A stretch of DNA of 64,000 nt from JABMQB01 sp964575025 (GTDB lineage Bacteria > Bacteroidota > Bacteroidia > Bacteroidales > Prolixibacteraceae), in assembly GCA_964575025.1 (NCBI GenBank), contig CAZNPV010000004.1, positions 55,696 through 119,695 on the forward strand, read 5' to 3'. Position 1 is the stretch's first letter, and every line of letters starts with the position of its first letter. The position numbers were made by a program, and so were the translations under genes. Positions 35,602 to 44,918 of the stretch are shown piece after piece. The notes beneath the pieces were generated by a model, which saw only the letters and a list, made by a program, of their open reading frames with translations, had not been told where the DNA came from and searched no databases.

Positions 35602-35728
35602 GCTAACTGAAAAATAGATAGGATTCATTAACCGCAATGTTCGCTAAGAATGCGCGAAGTTCGCAGAGTTTTCATAATCCAGGAAAATACTTTGTGCCCT
35701 TCGCGGTTCTATTTATTTTTCAGTCAGC
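35602..35728. repeat. short inverted-repeat element (MITE-like), copy B
   Basis: Terminal inverted repeats of 15 bases with one mismatch lie at 35602-35616 and 35714-35728 (GCTAACTGAAAAATA at the left). A second, inner pair AACCGC/GCGGTT lies at 35630-35635 and 35703-35708. Between them two similar units of about 20 bases contain GTTCGC. The core is related to copy A at 25388-25540, in the opposite orientation. It sits just behind trpB2. Confidence 0.6.
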
Positions 35729-35803
35729 CTCTTTTATTCCGGAACCCAATAAACAACCCCAACCCTGCCGCACGTTGCAATCGTACCGGAGCAGGGAGCA
35801 AAG

Positions 35804-35842
35804 CTCTCCTTCACTATTCCGATAACGATCGGAACCGGAGAG
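35804..35842. repeat. two-part hairpin behind lplA
   Basis: CTCTCC (35804-35809) pairs with GGAGAG (35837-35842), and nested inside CCGAT (35819-35823) pairs with ATCGG (35828-35832). It begins ten bases beyond the lplA stop on the minus strand, so it could end or protect that transcript. There is no T-run. Confidence 0.4.
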
Positions 35843-35852
35843 CGAAGGTAGA

Positions 35853-36812
35853 TCAAAAAAAAGCATTGGTTGTTTCTGACGGAACAGCCTCCCCGGAATG
35901 CAGAAGCAAATCATATATATCCGCGTAATCATGTCTTATCCCGTGGAACCGGTCCTGCATCGTTTTCAGATCCTTTGCAGAAAAGTAATCTCCTGAAAGA
36001 TTGCATTGCTGAATCATCCCCTTTTTCACTTCCAGTTCAACGCCCAGCCGTTTTCCCCGGATCGTAATCTGATTGCGGAATGAATAGGCCGGGGAATATC
36101 CGTAGATCCAGTCCCAGGTAGAAAATTTCTCTCTGACCCGGTGTTGGATTTTTGCTTTTTCGGATCCGGTCAGTTCATATGCCCTGCCAGAAAACTTTTC
36201 CAGCTGACTCCTGAATAAAAAGAGCATAAATTCCTTAACACTCATTTTTCTTTTCAGGGAAGGCAACAGATTTACCACTTCGCCCGGAGTTGACGGAACC
36301 CCTTTGCTCTGGTATTTCCCGGGGACGGGTTGAAGGGCTTTGCGAAGTTTTTCCAGGTTGGAGTCGAAAAGCAGGGTCCCGTGGTGTAAAACCCGGTTTT
36401 TATAGATATGCTGGGCATTCCCCGAGATCTTTCGTCCCTGAACCAGCAGATCATTCGTTCCCGAAATGACCGCCTGTATACCCAGCGTTGCCAATGCATC
36501 CACAACAGGTTGCACAAACATTTTAAAACGGATCTCAGCCGGATTGGTGACATTTTTCAAAAAACAGAAATTTACATTTCCCAGATCGTGGAATACCGTA
36601 CCGCCGCCGGAAATTCTCCGGGCGGGGGAAATATTGTTCTCCCGGCACCAGGAAGAATCAATCTCTCCCAGCAGGTTCTGATGTTTTCCGGTCACTACAG
36701 TATCCCGGCTCTGCCAGAGCATAAAAATATCCTCCCCGGAATCGGTGAACAGGTATTCTTCGGTTGCAAGACAAAAATAAGGATCGTTCTCCTGAAGGTG
36801 TAAACAGCGCAT
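35853..36812 (-). CDS. lplA: lipoate-protein ligase A family
   Basis: LplA attaches free lipoate to the E2 subunits of 2-oxoacid dehydrogenases and to GcvH. The roughly 319-residue protein has the biotin/lipoate ligase fold with ARRISGGGTVFHDLGNVNF (RR(x)SGGG(x)V(x)HD motif, about residues 68-86), GKHQNLLGEI and KISGNAQHIYKNRVLHHGTLLF. The C-terminal part (about 240-319) matches the LplA accessory domain. The ATG at 36812 is the first plausible start. Confidence 0.9.
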   Translation of the reverse strand: MRCLHLQENDPYFCLATEEYLFTDSGEDIFMLWQSRDTVVTGKHQNLLGEIDSSWCRENNISPARRISGGGTVFHDLGNVNFCFLKNVTNPAEIRFKMFVQPVVDALATLGIQAVISGTNDLLVQGRKISGNAQHIYKNRVLHHGTLLFDSNLEKLRKALQPVPGKYQSKGVPSTPGEVVNLLPSLKRKMSVKEFMLFLFRSQLEKFSGRAYELTGSEKAKIQHRVREKFSTWDWIYGYSPAYSFRNQITIRGKRLGVELEVKKGMIQQCNLSGDYFSAKDLKTMQDRFHGIRHDYADIYDLLLHSGEAVPSETTNAFF

Positions 36813-36885
36813 AACCAATACTACTTTCTCCGGTTAGTTAAAGGAAAGCAAAAAAACATGACCTGACAACAGGACAACGTCTTGC

Positions 36886-39264
36886 TTACAATTCGATAAT
36901 TATCCCCAGGGTAGGCAGGATGGTTCCGGACGTATTTTCCACTCTTTTCAACTGATACCGGGTTTCGTTATCCGTAAGAATAAAATTCCCGTTTTCATCT
37001 TCAGCCCGCACAATAATATCCTGTTCCTGAGCCTGAAAGTTATACAAATTCTGGAAATCCAGGTAAAATTTGGCAGTAAACTTCTTCAGGTAATAGGTTT
37101 TGTCGATGCGCAGGTCAAGCTGATGAAAAGCTTTCAACCTTTCGGAATTAAGGTGTGAATTATCGAAATAGGGGCTACCGGTGAGGTTCCATGCTTCCAC
37201 CAGAGAGCTCTTCTCCAGGTCGTAGGGTGTATAGGGCAATCCACCCACAAACCGCCACCGTGCTCCGAGACGCCATTCCTTTTTAAATATTTTGGTTGTC
37301 GTCAGCACCACCAGGTGCTTGCTATCCCAGCTGGATACAAGATATTCGCCCTGCCCGTCCTGAAATTCACTTCGTACCAGGGTATAGGCAAGGTTAAAAT
37401 TAAATCCTTTGTCAGAATTTATCCGCGCCTGCAATTCAGCGCCAAAAGCCCGGCCTTCGGAAACCGAACGAACCTCTTCATCTCCATAAACACCATAATC
37501 GGCTCCTTTGTTGGCCAGGCTTATTGAATCTTTTACAGAAAATGGATAGTGGATATAATGTTTTAAAAACCCTTCAGCTGACAACAGGATATCCGGGGCA
37601 GGACGGAATTCCACACCCCCGATCAGATGATCGGCCCGGATGTAGGTTAATTCATTCTCTTTGTTCACCAGTTCTCCGTCCAGTTTAAACCCCAGGGTGG
37701 TGTAGGGAGGCAACTGATAGTATCTTCCGGTATTGAAATTCAGGCTCCATTTGCTGTTCAGGTACCAGGAAGCCGAAAGCCGGGGCGATACCTGGTCGGT
37801 CATCCGGGACATGCTTTTTGAGTAATTGTTGGCGTCTGCACGGATCCCCAGAGAAAGAGACAACCGTTCATCCAGGAAATTCCTGCTTGCCTGTGCAAAA
37901 AATCCCCATTTCACCAGATTCAGATCGGTATCATAGTTTACATTCAAAATAGCATCCCCGTAAAATCTCTTTTGTATGGTATGGTTGGTATAGGTGATAT
38001 AATCAAGATTCAGGCCTGCATTGATCTTAAAATCCCCCAGGCGGGCTGTGTTTTCAAACCGGAATTTATTCTCGATTTCCTGGGAATTATAATCCAGAAT
38101 TTTGTTTTCTTCCGTGCTGTCGTCGTTATCAAAATACTTATAGGATGTATTGTTCAGGTGGCTTCTGCTGGCCACAAAGGTCTGGTAGCTGTTTTCGCGA
38201 AAATGTTTGTAAACAGCGCCAAACGTATAACTCCACTGTTCATTTACAGGGATCCGGCTAAGGATGAATGTTTGTTGGGCATCCGGATCGTCAATTTCCA
38301 GGTTCAGATCGAAGAGGTCGACTGCACCCAACCCCACCAGCGTCAGTTCATTTTTTTCATCAAAGCGGGTTCTGGACTTAAACTGAAAGTCGGTAAATGT
38401 AGGCAGGAAAGGAAGTTCTATAAGACTGAAGAGGAGCTTCAGGTAGGATCTTCTGGCCGAAACAATAAAGGTAGTTTTTTCACCCAGGGGGCCGTCAAAC
38501 GTTGCCGAGAGCTCGGAGGCTCCCAGAGAGCCCCTGAATCTCAGCTTATCGGTATTCCCGTCCACCTGGTTGAACTCGAGCACCCCGCTGAGGGCATTTC
38601 CGCGGTTCGCAGGAAAGGCGCCTGAATAATAGTTCACCTCACGCAAAAAATCGGCATTAAGGATTCCCACAGGCCCGCCGGATGCACCCTGGGTAGCAAA
38701 ATGGTTGATAAACGGAACCTCTACCCCATCGAGGTAAAACCGGCTCTCCGAAGGACCTCCACCCCGGATAATGACATCGTTCCGGTAGGCCGGTGTGGAC
38801 TGAACCCCGGCAAAAGACTGAATCACCCTGGAAATATCACGGTTCGCACCCGGGCTTTTTTCAATCTCCGAGATACCAATGGTTTTTAACGATACCGGAC
38901 TCTCCTCGGTTTTCCGGAAGGGCGAGGCTGTAACTGTCACTTCCCCAATTTCGGTTTGCGTCTCTTCAAGTTGTAACTCGATAAAAACAGCCCTGGAGTT
39001 ATTGATCTCAATTTCCGAAGACACCGCTTTCCTGTATCCCACAAAAGAAGCCTCAAGTCGCACAAATCCAGGCTCCAGACCGAACAACTGAAACTCTCCG
39101 TCCATATCGGTTATGGTGCCGGTGATGGTCCCCGAAACAACCACATTAACAAAAGGCAATGGCTCGTTGCTCAGTGCATCCACGACCCTTCCCTTTAACA
39201 TGGCATCCTGAGCCATCAATACAGATGGGACCAATAAAAAAAATATCAGTTTTAGAAATTTCAT
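36886..39264 (-). CDS. TonB-dependent receptor with carboxypeptidase-like N-domain
   Basis: A 792-residue outer-membrane receptor. It has a signal peptide ending near LMAQ and a CarboxypepD_reg-like domain (GRVVDALSNEPLPFVNVVVSG, about 25-110). The plug (about 120-240) contains PGANRDISRVIQSFAGVQ and RGGGPSESRFYLDGVEVP, which marks the subgroup with an R-G-G-(G/N)-P motif. A barrel follows to the end. It lies 11 bases downstream of a DUF2271 lipoprotein gene, and the two may act together, perhaps in uptake of an iron compound; the substrate is not readable from the sequence. Confidence 0.9.
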   Translation of the reverse strand: MKFLKLIFFLLVPSVLMAQDAMLKGRVVDALSNEPLPFVNVVVSGTITGTITDMDGEFQLFGLEPGFVRLEASFVGYRKAVSSEIEINNSRAVFIELQLEETQTEIGEVTVTASPFRKTEESPVSLKTIGISEIEKSPGANRDISRVIQSFAGVQSTPAYRNDVIIRGGGPSESRFYLDGVEVPFINHFATQGASGGPVGILNADFLREVNYYSGAFPANRGNALSGVLEFNQVDGNTDKLRFRGSLGASELSATFDGPLGEKTTFIVSARRSYLKLLFSLIELPFLPTFTDFQFKSRTRFDEKNELTLVGLGAVDLFDLNLEIDDPDAQQTFILSRIPVNEQWSYTFGAVYKHFRENSYQTFVASRSHLNNTSYKYFDNDDSTEENKILDYNSQEIENKFRFENTARLGDFKINAGLNLDYITYTNHTIQKRFYGDAILNVNYDTDLNLVKWGFFAQASRNFLDERLSLSLGIRADANNYSKSMSRMTDQVSPRLSASWYLNSKWSLNFNTGRYYQLPPYTTLGFKLDGELVNKENELTYIRADHLIGGVEFRPAPDILLSAEGFLKHYIHYPFSVKDSISLANKGADYGVYGDEEVRSVSEGRAFGAELQARINSDKGFNFNLAYTLVRSEFQDGQGEYLVSSWDSKHLVVLTTTKIFKKEWRLGARWRFVGGLPYTPYDLEKSSLVEAWNLTGSPYFDNSHLNSERLKAFHQLDLRIDKTYYLKKFTAKFYLDFQNLYNFQAQEQDIIVRAEDENGNFILTDNETRYQLKRVENTSGTILPTLGIIIEL

Positions 39265-39275
39265 TTATTTATTTT

Positions 39276-40010
39276 TTACGGCTGTTTAATGCGGACACGA
39301 ATTTTTCCTGCTATCTCTTTTGCGGAGGTTAATGTCGAAAGATCCGTATATAATTTTCCATTCTTCCCGGAAGGGTGGCTGTGACCGATCGGATTCAGAA
39401 AATAATCTTCCTGGGGTTCATCCGGATTAAGGGTAACTGCATAAACGATGGCCGGCTGCAGGGAGGTAAAATAATCGGGATCATCGGGAAATTTTGTGTT
39501 GGTCCAATAGCGGTTGGAATCCCATGCCTGGTTCATTTCCATTAATAGCCTGAATTTTTTATGTTGTTTTTCCCCGGTCCGGGTTTCCAAAAGAAAATTT
39601 CCTTTGGGTGTAGGCCGGGTTACTGCATCGGGCATGGGTGCTTCCGGTGAAGGAATGTACAATCCATCCGGAGCCTGGACTCCTCTTTTGTGGGCCCAGT
39701 AGGGAAGGGTAGCCGGACGGCGTGCTTCCCCCGGCTTGTCGTCCCAACGCCCCGAAGATAATTGCCCATGCCCGTACTTTCCGATAGCAACATACTGGGT
39801 TATAAAAAGGGTCTCCAGATAAGTGCCGTCCAGCTCTTCAAGCCAGATGACAAAAGAGGGATGGTTATACGCACTCCCCCGCTGAAATTCAACCTCCAGA
39901 ACCTGTCCGGTGCCCGGAACATCCAGAATCAGTGTGTCATAGTCCTGTTGAAGATTCCTTCCGGAAGTACAGGAAATGAGCAAAATGAAAATAAGTCCAG
40001 GGTACTTCAT
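39276..40010 (-). CDS. DUF2271-like lipoprotein
   Basis: A 244-residue lipoprotein with lipidated Cys14 (LLISC). The body resembles DUF2271 proteins, with HPSFVIWLEELDGTYLETLF near residue 55 and a C-terminal beta-rich segment with HSHPSGKNGKLYTDL. Relatives are exported and often sit beside TonB receptors or flavin-transfer genes. The frame extends upstream to 40115, but the signal peptide starts at the ATG at 40010. It precedes the TonB receptor gene by 11 bases on the same strand. Confidence 0.65.
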   Translation of the reverse strand: MKYPGLIFILLISCTSGRNLQQDYDTLILDVPGTGQVLEVEFQRGSAYNHPSFVIWLEELDGTYLETLFITQYVAIGKYGHGQLSSGRWDDKPGEARRPATLPYWAHKRGVQAPDGLYIPSPEAPMPDAVTRPTPKGNFLLETRTGEKQHKKFRLLMEMNQAWDSNRYWTNTKFPDDPDYFTSLQPAIVYAVTLNPDEPQEDYFLNPIGHSHPSGKNGKLYTDLSTLTSAKEIAGKIRVRIKQP

Positions 40011-40254
40011 CTTGTATTTTTTGTTAAAATTTACCGGTATTCTAATCATAAAATAATTCCTTATATTCTCCCCTCCTGAGGGGAGCTCCCGCATTGCAGG
40101 AGAGGGGTGAACCAAATAATCCCCGTTACATGCTTTTTGATTCAGCCCATGAAACGCTAAATAAACAGGAAAAAATGATTTTGGTTCATTTCCGGATTCT
40201 GTTTTCTTATCTTCGTACCAGTAAGTATATTATGAACGAAACAGCAAAAGATCT

Positions 40255-40710
40255 ATGAGGGTAGTAATACAAAGAGTATCCCGGGCATCTGTAACAATAG
40301 CCGGCACGGTTGTTTCATCCATTGATCAGGGGATGCTGGTATTGGCGGGCATTGAAGATTCGGACACCGATGCGGACATCTACTGGCTGGTAAAAAAAAT
40401 TACGAACCTGCGCATTTTCGATGACAGGGACGGGGTCATGAACCTGTCGGTAAAAGATATAGACGGTTCAGTGCTGGTAGTGAGTCAGTTCACCCTTCAT
40501 GCGAATACGCGAAAGGGCAACCGCCCGTCCTATATCCGGGCTGCGCAACCGGAATATGCCATCCCTATGTATGAAAAATTTGTCGCTGCCCTTGAATCCG
40601 CAACAGGCAAAAAACCCAAAACCGGAAAATTCGGTGCCACCATGGAAGTTTCCCTGGTAAACGATGGTCCGGTAACCATCCTCATCGATTCAAAAAATAA
40701 AAACCTGTAA
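40255..40710 (+). CDS. dtd: D-aminoacyl-tRNA deacylase
   Basis: DTD removes D-amino acids, and glycine from tRNA-Ala, that were attached to tRNA in error. The 151-residue protein has the family opening MRVVIQRVSRASVTI, the catalytic-site motif SQFTLHA (about 77-83) and the second cross-dimer motif NDGPVT (about 137-142). Length is exact for the family. It is a single gene, convergent with the downstream prenyl synthase. Confidence 0.95.
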   Translation: MRVVIQRVSRASVTIAGTVVSSIDQGMLVLAGIEDSDTDADIYWLVKKITNLRIFDDRDGVMNLSVKDIDGSVLVVSQFTLHANTRKGNRPSYIRAAQPEYAIPMYEKFVAALESATGKKPKTGKFGATMEVSLVNDGPVTILIDSKNKNL

Positions 40711-40750
40711 ATTTGAAGGAGCGCACCCGGGCCTGTTTGCGCCGGTGTTG

Positions 40751-41725
40751 TCAATGAATCCGGGTGGTAATATAATGCAAGAGCGCGATTAACGATTCCC
40801 GGGCTTCACTTTCAGGGAATTTCAGCAACTCAGAAACTGCCTTGTTTTTATATTCCTCCATTTTTCGGGCAGCATATTCTATTCCTCCCCTTTCAGCAAC
40901 AATTTGTACCAGTTCACGCACCTTTGCCGTTTTGTTGTTCTTCCTTTTAACCAACCGGAGGATCCTCCTTTTTTCAGCCGGCCCTGAATGATCCAATACA
41001 TACAGAAGGGGAAGGGTTATCTTTTTTTCTTTGATATCGTTGCCGGTAGGTTTGCCGATTATTCCCTTTTCCTGGTAATCAAAGATGTCGTCTTTAATCT
41101 GAAAAGCCATTCCGGCATCCTGACCGATGCGGTACATCTTCTTCACAAGCGCATCGTCATCTGTTACGGATGCTGTACCCATTGCCATGCTTGTTGCAAT
41201 CAGAGAAGCTGTTTTTTTTTGGATGATTTCGAAATAGGTTTTCTCATCAATATCCAGGCGGCGGCTTTTTTTCATCTGGAGGATCTCCCCTTCGCTCATC
41301 TCATCCACAGCTTTTGAAATCAGATGCAGAAAACGATAACACTTATTCTCAAGCGTTAAGAGCAATCCCCGGGCAAGGATATAATCCCCGACCAGTACTG
41401 CCATTTTATTTCGCCACAAGGCCTTTACAGAAAAAAACCCCCGCCTTTCATACGATTCATCCACCACGTCGTCGTGAATTAACGTGGCGGTATGCATCAG
41501 TTCGATCGAACAGGCTGCCAGCAAAGAATGGTCATTGGTTTCACCATGCATCCGGGCCGACAGAAAGACAAACAAAGGACGTATTTGCTTGCCCTTGGTA
41601 CGGTATATATACTTCAGAACCGGCCCCAGTAACGGAACATCGCTCGTAAACGACCTTTTGAAATAGGGTTCAAACGCCTTAAGTTCGCGGGCTACAGGCG
41701 CCCTGATGTGATCTGGTACAGCCAT
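40751..41725 (-). CDS. long-chain polyprenyl diphosphate synthase
   Basis: A 324-residue trans-isoprenyl synthase with both Asp-rich motifs: LIHDDVVDE (about 88-96) and FQIKDDIFDY (about 214-223). The opening PVARELKAFEPYFKRSF and the small residues before the first motif fit the octaprenyl/solanesyl group, which makes the side chain of menaquinone. It is distinct from the GGPP-synthase-like domain in the fusion at 30290-32536. Chain length is inferred from family resemblance only. Confidence 0.85.
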   Translation of the reverse strand: MAVPDHIRAPVARELKAFEPYFKRSFTSDVPLLGPVLKYIYRTKGKQIRPLFVFLSARMHGETNDHSLLAACSIELMHTATLIHDDVVDESYERRGFFSVKALWRNKMAVLVGDYILARGLLLTLENKCYRFLHLISKAVDEMSEGEILQMKKSRRLDIDEKTYFEIIQKKTASLIATSMAMGTASVTDDDALVKKMYRIGQDAGMAFQIKDDIFDYQEKGIIGKPTGNDIKEKKITLPLLYVLDHSGPAEKRRILRLVKRKNNKTAKVRELVQIVAERGGIEYAARKMEEYKNKAVSELLKFPESEARESLIALLHYITTRIH

Positions 41726-41888
41726 GGGATCAAGATCTGCAAAAACGGCAAATTAGTAAAAAAAGCAATCCTTTTTGCTTTTTACCCGTTAAAAGGTGCA
41801 ACACCAAAAATCCTTTCAGAAACCGGAACCGGAATAAAAAAGAACATACGTTTACTACGTCTTGCCTTTCCGTCCCCATAAATATTTA

Positions 41889-41896
41889 TATATTTG
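41889..41896 (+). promoter_or_regulatory. possible -7 box of the ArsR-like gene
   Basis: TATATTTG matches TAnnTTTG exactly, 24 bases before the start codon. The -33 box is not clear. Confidence 0.35.
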
Positions 41897-41919
41897 TATG
41901 TTTTCAAAAAAATTACCAG

Positions 41920-42222
41920 ATGGTGGAAAAAAGTGAATTCAATCCGGAAAGACTGGAAAAAGCTGCCGGTATGCTGAAAGCTATCGCTCACCCGATGCGG
42001 ATAGCCATCGTAAAACATCTTGAAGACGGGAAGAAACTTACGGTTACAGAAATTCATAAGCTGCTGGATATTGAGCAATCCACAACTTCACACCACCTGG
42101 GTATTTTAAAAGACAAAGACGTATTATCTTCCAAACGGGAAGGAAAAAATACGTACTATTTTCTCAAATTCGACAAATTAAGCCTGATTGTCGATTGCAT
42201 CAACAATTGCATTTGTGACTAA
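41920..42222 (+). CDS. ArsR-type winged-helix regulator
   Basis: A 100-residue DNA-binding protein. The winged-helix region is standard (LKAIAHPMRIAIVKHLEDG, then STTSHHLGILKDKDVLSSKREGKNTYYFL). The last ten residues read SLIVDCINNCICD, giving C-x3-C-x-C; such a cysteine tail could bind a metal or sense redox state. In classical ArsR repressors the metal Cys sit in the recognition helix, and they are absent there. The target is unknown; the neighbours are an AlkD-like gene (convergent) and a polyprenyl synthase (divergent). Confidence 0.8.
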   Translation: MVEKSEFNPERLEKAAGMLKAIAHPMRIAIVKHLEDGKKLTVTEIHKLLDIEQSTTSHHLGILKDKDVLSSKREGKNTYYFLKFDKLSLIVDCINNCICD

Positions 42223-42240
42223 GTGCCGGATCCTCCGGCC

Positions 42241-42939
42241 TTAACCGTTTTTCCTGCCGGTAGCCATTTTGGTTGCCACCTCACGTTTTACCCTTCCGGC
42301 CAGCCGGTCGTCATATTCAGCGAGAAACACTGCGACGGCAGGTTTATCCGTTTTCGACAACTCCCGCAAAGCCCACGACAACGCTTTTACCATCCTATCA
42401 TCGCGGTCGTCGACCACTTTTTCACACACCATCAGGGTACGGCGGGTATCTCCGCTGCCGCCTCTTGATTTAAGGTTCAGTCCTACGGTTGAAACCACGG
42501 CAGCTCTCCGCCACCAGCAGTTACCGGATTCCAGCCAGCCAAGGATATCGGCATCGGTCAGCTGGCCGTTCCGCCAGGCCCACCCCGAAAGGAGAACCGA
42601 AAATGCATCCGTGGTAGCCCAGTTATCTATGTACCAGCCCAACTCTTCAAAATCACGAAGAGTAAGCAAACCCAGAGCCTTTTTGTTTTTCCACAGCAAC
42701 TCAAAAGCCAGGTGGTTGCACTCCATAATCCGTGTCTGCACCAGCTCCTTCGAAAAAGCAATCAGCTTTTCGGGCGGCCAGCTCTTCAACTCCTGCCACC
42801 ATACAGCCAGCTGTTTTCTCAGATCCGGGGTACTTACCCCCAACACTTCCATGGAAGAAGGAATGTACGTCTTTAATTTCTCCTGACGCTCCGGATCCGC
42901 ATAGTGCATCAACTGCCGGATGATGGTTTCGGTTTGCAT
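42241..42939 (-). CDS. DNA alkylation repair protein, AlkD-like
   Basis: A 232-residue all-helical protein of HEAT-like repeats that resembles AlkD DNA glycosylases, which remove bulky or cationic N3- and N7-alkylpurines. Family features include GVSTPDLRKQLAVWWQEL near residue 33, NWATTDAFS (about 109-117) and RRAAVVSTVGL. Asp in the NWATTD segment corresponds to the family catalytic residue. With the ATL protein at 3547, it is the second alkylation-damage gene in the window, but the two are far apart. Confidence 0.8.
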   Translation of the reverse strand: MQTETIIRQLMHYADPERQEKLKTYIPSSMEVLGVSTPDLRKQLAVWWQELKSWPPEKLIAFSKELVQTRIMECNHLAFELLWKNKKALGLLTLRDFEELGWYIDNWATTDAFSVLLSGWAWRNGQLTDADILGWLESGNCWWRRAAVVSTVGLNLKSRGGSGDTRRTLMVCEKVVDDRDDRMVKALSWALRELSKTDKPAVAVFLAEYDDRLAGRVKREVATKMATGRKNG

Positions 42940-43160
42940 AATGGGTGCGATTTAAAAATCCTTAAAGGTACAACATCTTTGTCATTCCCATACAACAATC
43001 CACGAACCGGATCCAATGAATGCTGCTGTTCATCCGCTTTAAAGCTCCTTTTCCGGCTTTTGTAAAACATTTGCAATCAAAACAGAACAATACATGTGGA
43101 TTTTTCATACCTTTAAAAGGTATTAATGAAAGGAACTAAACCAGGCGATCATTTGCCCTC

Positions 43161-44072
43161 ATGAATGAAGTCGAAAAAGCGGAACGTATCCTGAAGATGT
43201 TGCTCCTTCTCTCATCAGGTAGGAAATACACCCTATCCGAGCTAAGTGAAAAATTCTATCTCTCAGAGCGTTCCATACAAAGATATATTTGGGTATTCCG
43301 GGAAGTTGGATTTGTCATTCCCCGCCCGAATAACGGGATGTATTTCATTGAAAAGAATTCTCCCCGGTTTAAGGAAATGAGTCAGCTGCTGCATTTCTCC
43401 GAAGAAGAGGCGTATATTCTTTCCAAAGCCATTCATTCCATTGACGATGTGAATATTCTTAAAACCAATCTGGTAAGAAAGCTGTATGCCCTTTATGATT
43501 TCGACCGGGTTGCTGTGACCATTGTAAAACGCGAAAACAGCGAGAATGTACATCAACTTATCCGGGCCATTAAAAACAAAAAACAGGCAATTCTCCATAA
43601 TTACCAGTCGGCACACAGCAAGGTGATCCGCGACCGGCTGATCGAACCGTTTGATTTCACGACCAATTACATTGCGGTATGGGGTTTTGACCTGGAAGAC
43701 CAAACATGCAAAACTTTTAAAACATCACGTATTATACGTGTTGAAACACTCACCAAATCGTGGGAATTTTCAAATCTTCACCGAACAAAACCGTTGGATA
43801 TTTTTCGTATATCCGGCGACTATATAGGAACGGTTAAACTTCGACTCACCCGGAGGGCACGGAACCTGTTGATCGAAGAATACCCCCTGGCTGAAAAACA
43901 GATCACTCCCATTTCGAAGACCCATTTTATGTTCGAAGCAAAAGTATGCGGATGGGAAGGCGTGGGAAGATTTGTTATGGGTTTGTGCGATGAAATCAAA
44001 GTACTGGATCCGCCCGGACTGAAACAATATATCTCAGGGAAACTAAAAAGGCTGAATGCCCGGATAAAATGA
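43161..44072 (+). CDS. HTH-WYL transcriptional regulator
   Basis: A 303-residue protein with an N-terminal helix-turn-helix (about 8-60, YTLSELSEKFYLSERSIQRYI) and a WYL domain in the middle and C-terminal parts (about 130-230, NYIAVWGFDLEDQTCKTFKTSRI). WYL regulators are frequent next to defence systems and often respond to nucleotide ligands. It lies 66 bases upstream of cas6 on the same strand, so it probably regulates the CRISPR operon. The target site was not identified. Confidence 0.8.
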   Translation: MNEVEKAERILKMLLLLSSGRKYTLSELSEKFYLSERSIQRYIWVFREVGFVIPRPNNGMYFIEKNSPRFKEMSQLLHFSEEEAYILSKAIHSIDDVNILKTNLVRKLYALYDFDRVAVTIVKRENSENVHQLIRAIKNKKQAILHNYQSAHSKVIRDRLIEPFDFTTNYIAVWGFDLEDQTCKTFKTSRIIRVETLTKSWEFSNLHRTKPLDIFRISGDYIGTVKLRLTRRARNLLIEEYPLAEKQITPISKTHFMFEAKVCGWEGVGRFVMGLCDEIKVLDPPGLKQYISGKLKRLNARIK

Positions 44073-44138
44073 CAAAAGATGACAATATGCCAGGATACCT
44101 TTATATCCTTTTTGTATCGAAAATAAAAAAATCCACCC

Positions 44139-44918
44139 ATGAGGTTTGAAATCACATTGAACCGCACCACCAGGCAACGCATGTTGCCTATGGACTATTC
44201 GTATTCCATAAGTGCCTGGATTTATAAGGTACTAAAACAGGCCGATGCCCGTTTTGCCCGGTTTCTTCATGAAAAAGGGTATGGAAAAAGCGAGCCAAAA
44301 CTCTACAAACTTTTTTGTTTCTCTAGGTTGAATTTTGGAAAACCCAAACTATGGAGTGAAAAAAAGCTTTTTGAAATTGCAGCCCATGATATAAGCTTGC
44401 GAATAAGCTTTGATGTAAACGAAGTGGCTACCACATTTATTAAGGGGTTATTTGTATCTCAGGAATTTTACCTCGGGGATAAATTTAATGGGATTGATTT
44501 TAAAGTAGCAAAGGTAGAGGCACTTCCTGAACCTGAATTTTCCGAAATAACACATTACAGGCTGCAAACCCCATGGGTTGTAAGCTACAAAAAAGAAGAA
44601 GGCAAGTACCCCCAATACCTTTCGCCAGAGGATGAAATGTTTATACCACTGGCAATAAAGCACCTTGTTGAAAAATACAATAATACCCGTCATCCGGAAA
44701 CCATTGCTCGGGAACAAATCAGGTTAAAGATTCTCTCCGGATTTAAGCGTGCCGGTTTGGTAATGAAGCCCGGCACAAAAGAAGAATCACGGGTTGTGGG
44801 TAATTTATTTGTGTTTGAACTGGCAGCGCCGGTTGAGGTACATCGTATGATTTGGAATGCCGGCGTAAGCGAGAAGAGTTCAAGTGGTTTTGGATGGGTA
44901 GAAATAAAACCAACCTGA
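44139..44918 (+). CDS. cas6: CRISPR pre-crRNA endonuclease Cas6
   Basis: A 259-residue RAMP protein. The N-terminal ferredoxin-like fold is followed by the catalytic His44 in FLHEKGYG, and the C-terminus has a glycine-rich loop GVSEKSSSGFGWVEI that ends the Cas6 fold. Cas6 cuts CRISPR transcripts within the repeat and leaves an 8-base 5' tag, here expected to be ATTGAAAC. It is the only cas6 in the window and so is presumed to supply crRNA to both the I-B and the III-A complexes. Its stop codon lies within the first REP-like repeat. Confidence 0.9.
   Translation: MRFEITLNRTTRQRMLPMDYSYSISAWIYKVLKQADARFARFLHEKGYGKSEPKLYKLFCFSRLNFGKPKLWSEKKLFEIAAHDISLRISFDVNEVATTFIKGLFVSQEFYLGDKFNGIDFKVAKVEALPEPEFSEITHYRLQTPWVVSYKKEEGKYPQYLSPEDEMFIPLAIKHLVEKYNNTRHPETIAREQIRLKILSGFKRAGLVMKPGTKEESRVVGNLFVFELAAPVEVHRMIWNAGVSEKSSSGFGWVEIKPT

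Noticed and set aside
37972..38625. 217-codon open frame on the + strand
   Set aside because: It is antisense to the TonB receptor gene and has no family signature.
42269..42886. 205-codon open frame on the + strand
   Set aside because: It is antisense to the AlkD-like gene; its low-complexity Ser/Arg-rich product reflects the codon use of the real gene.
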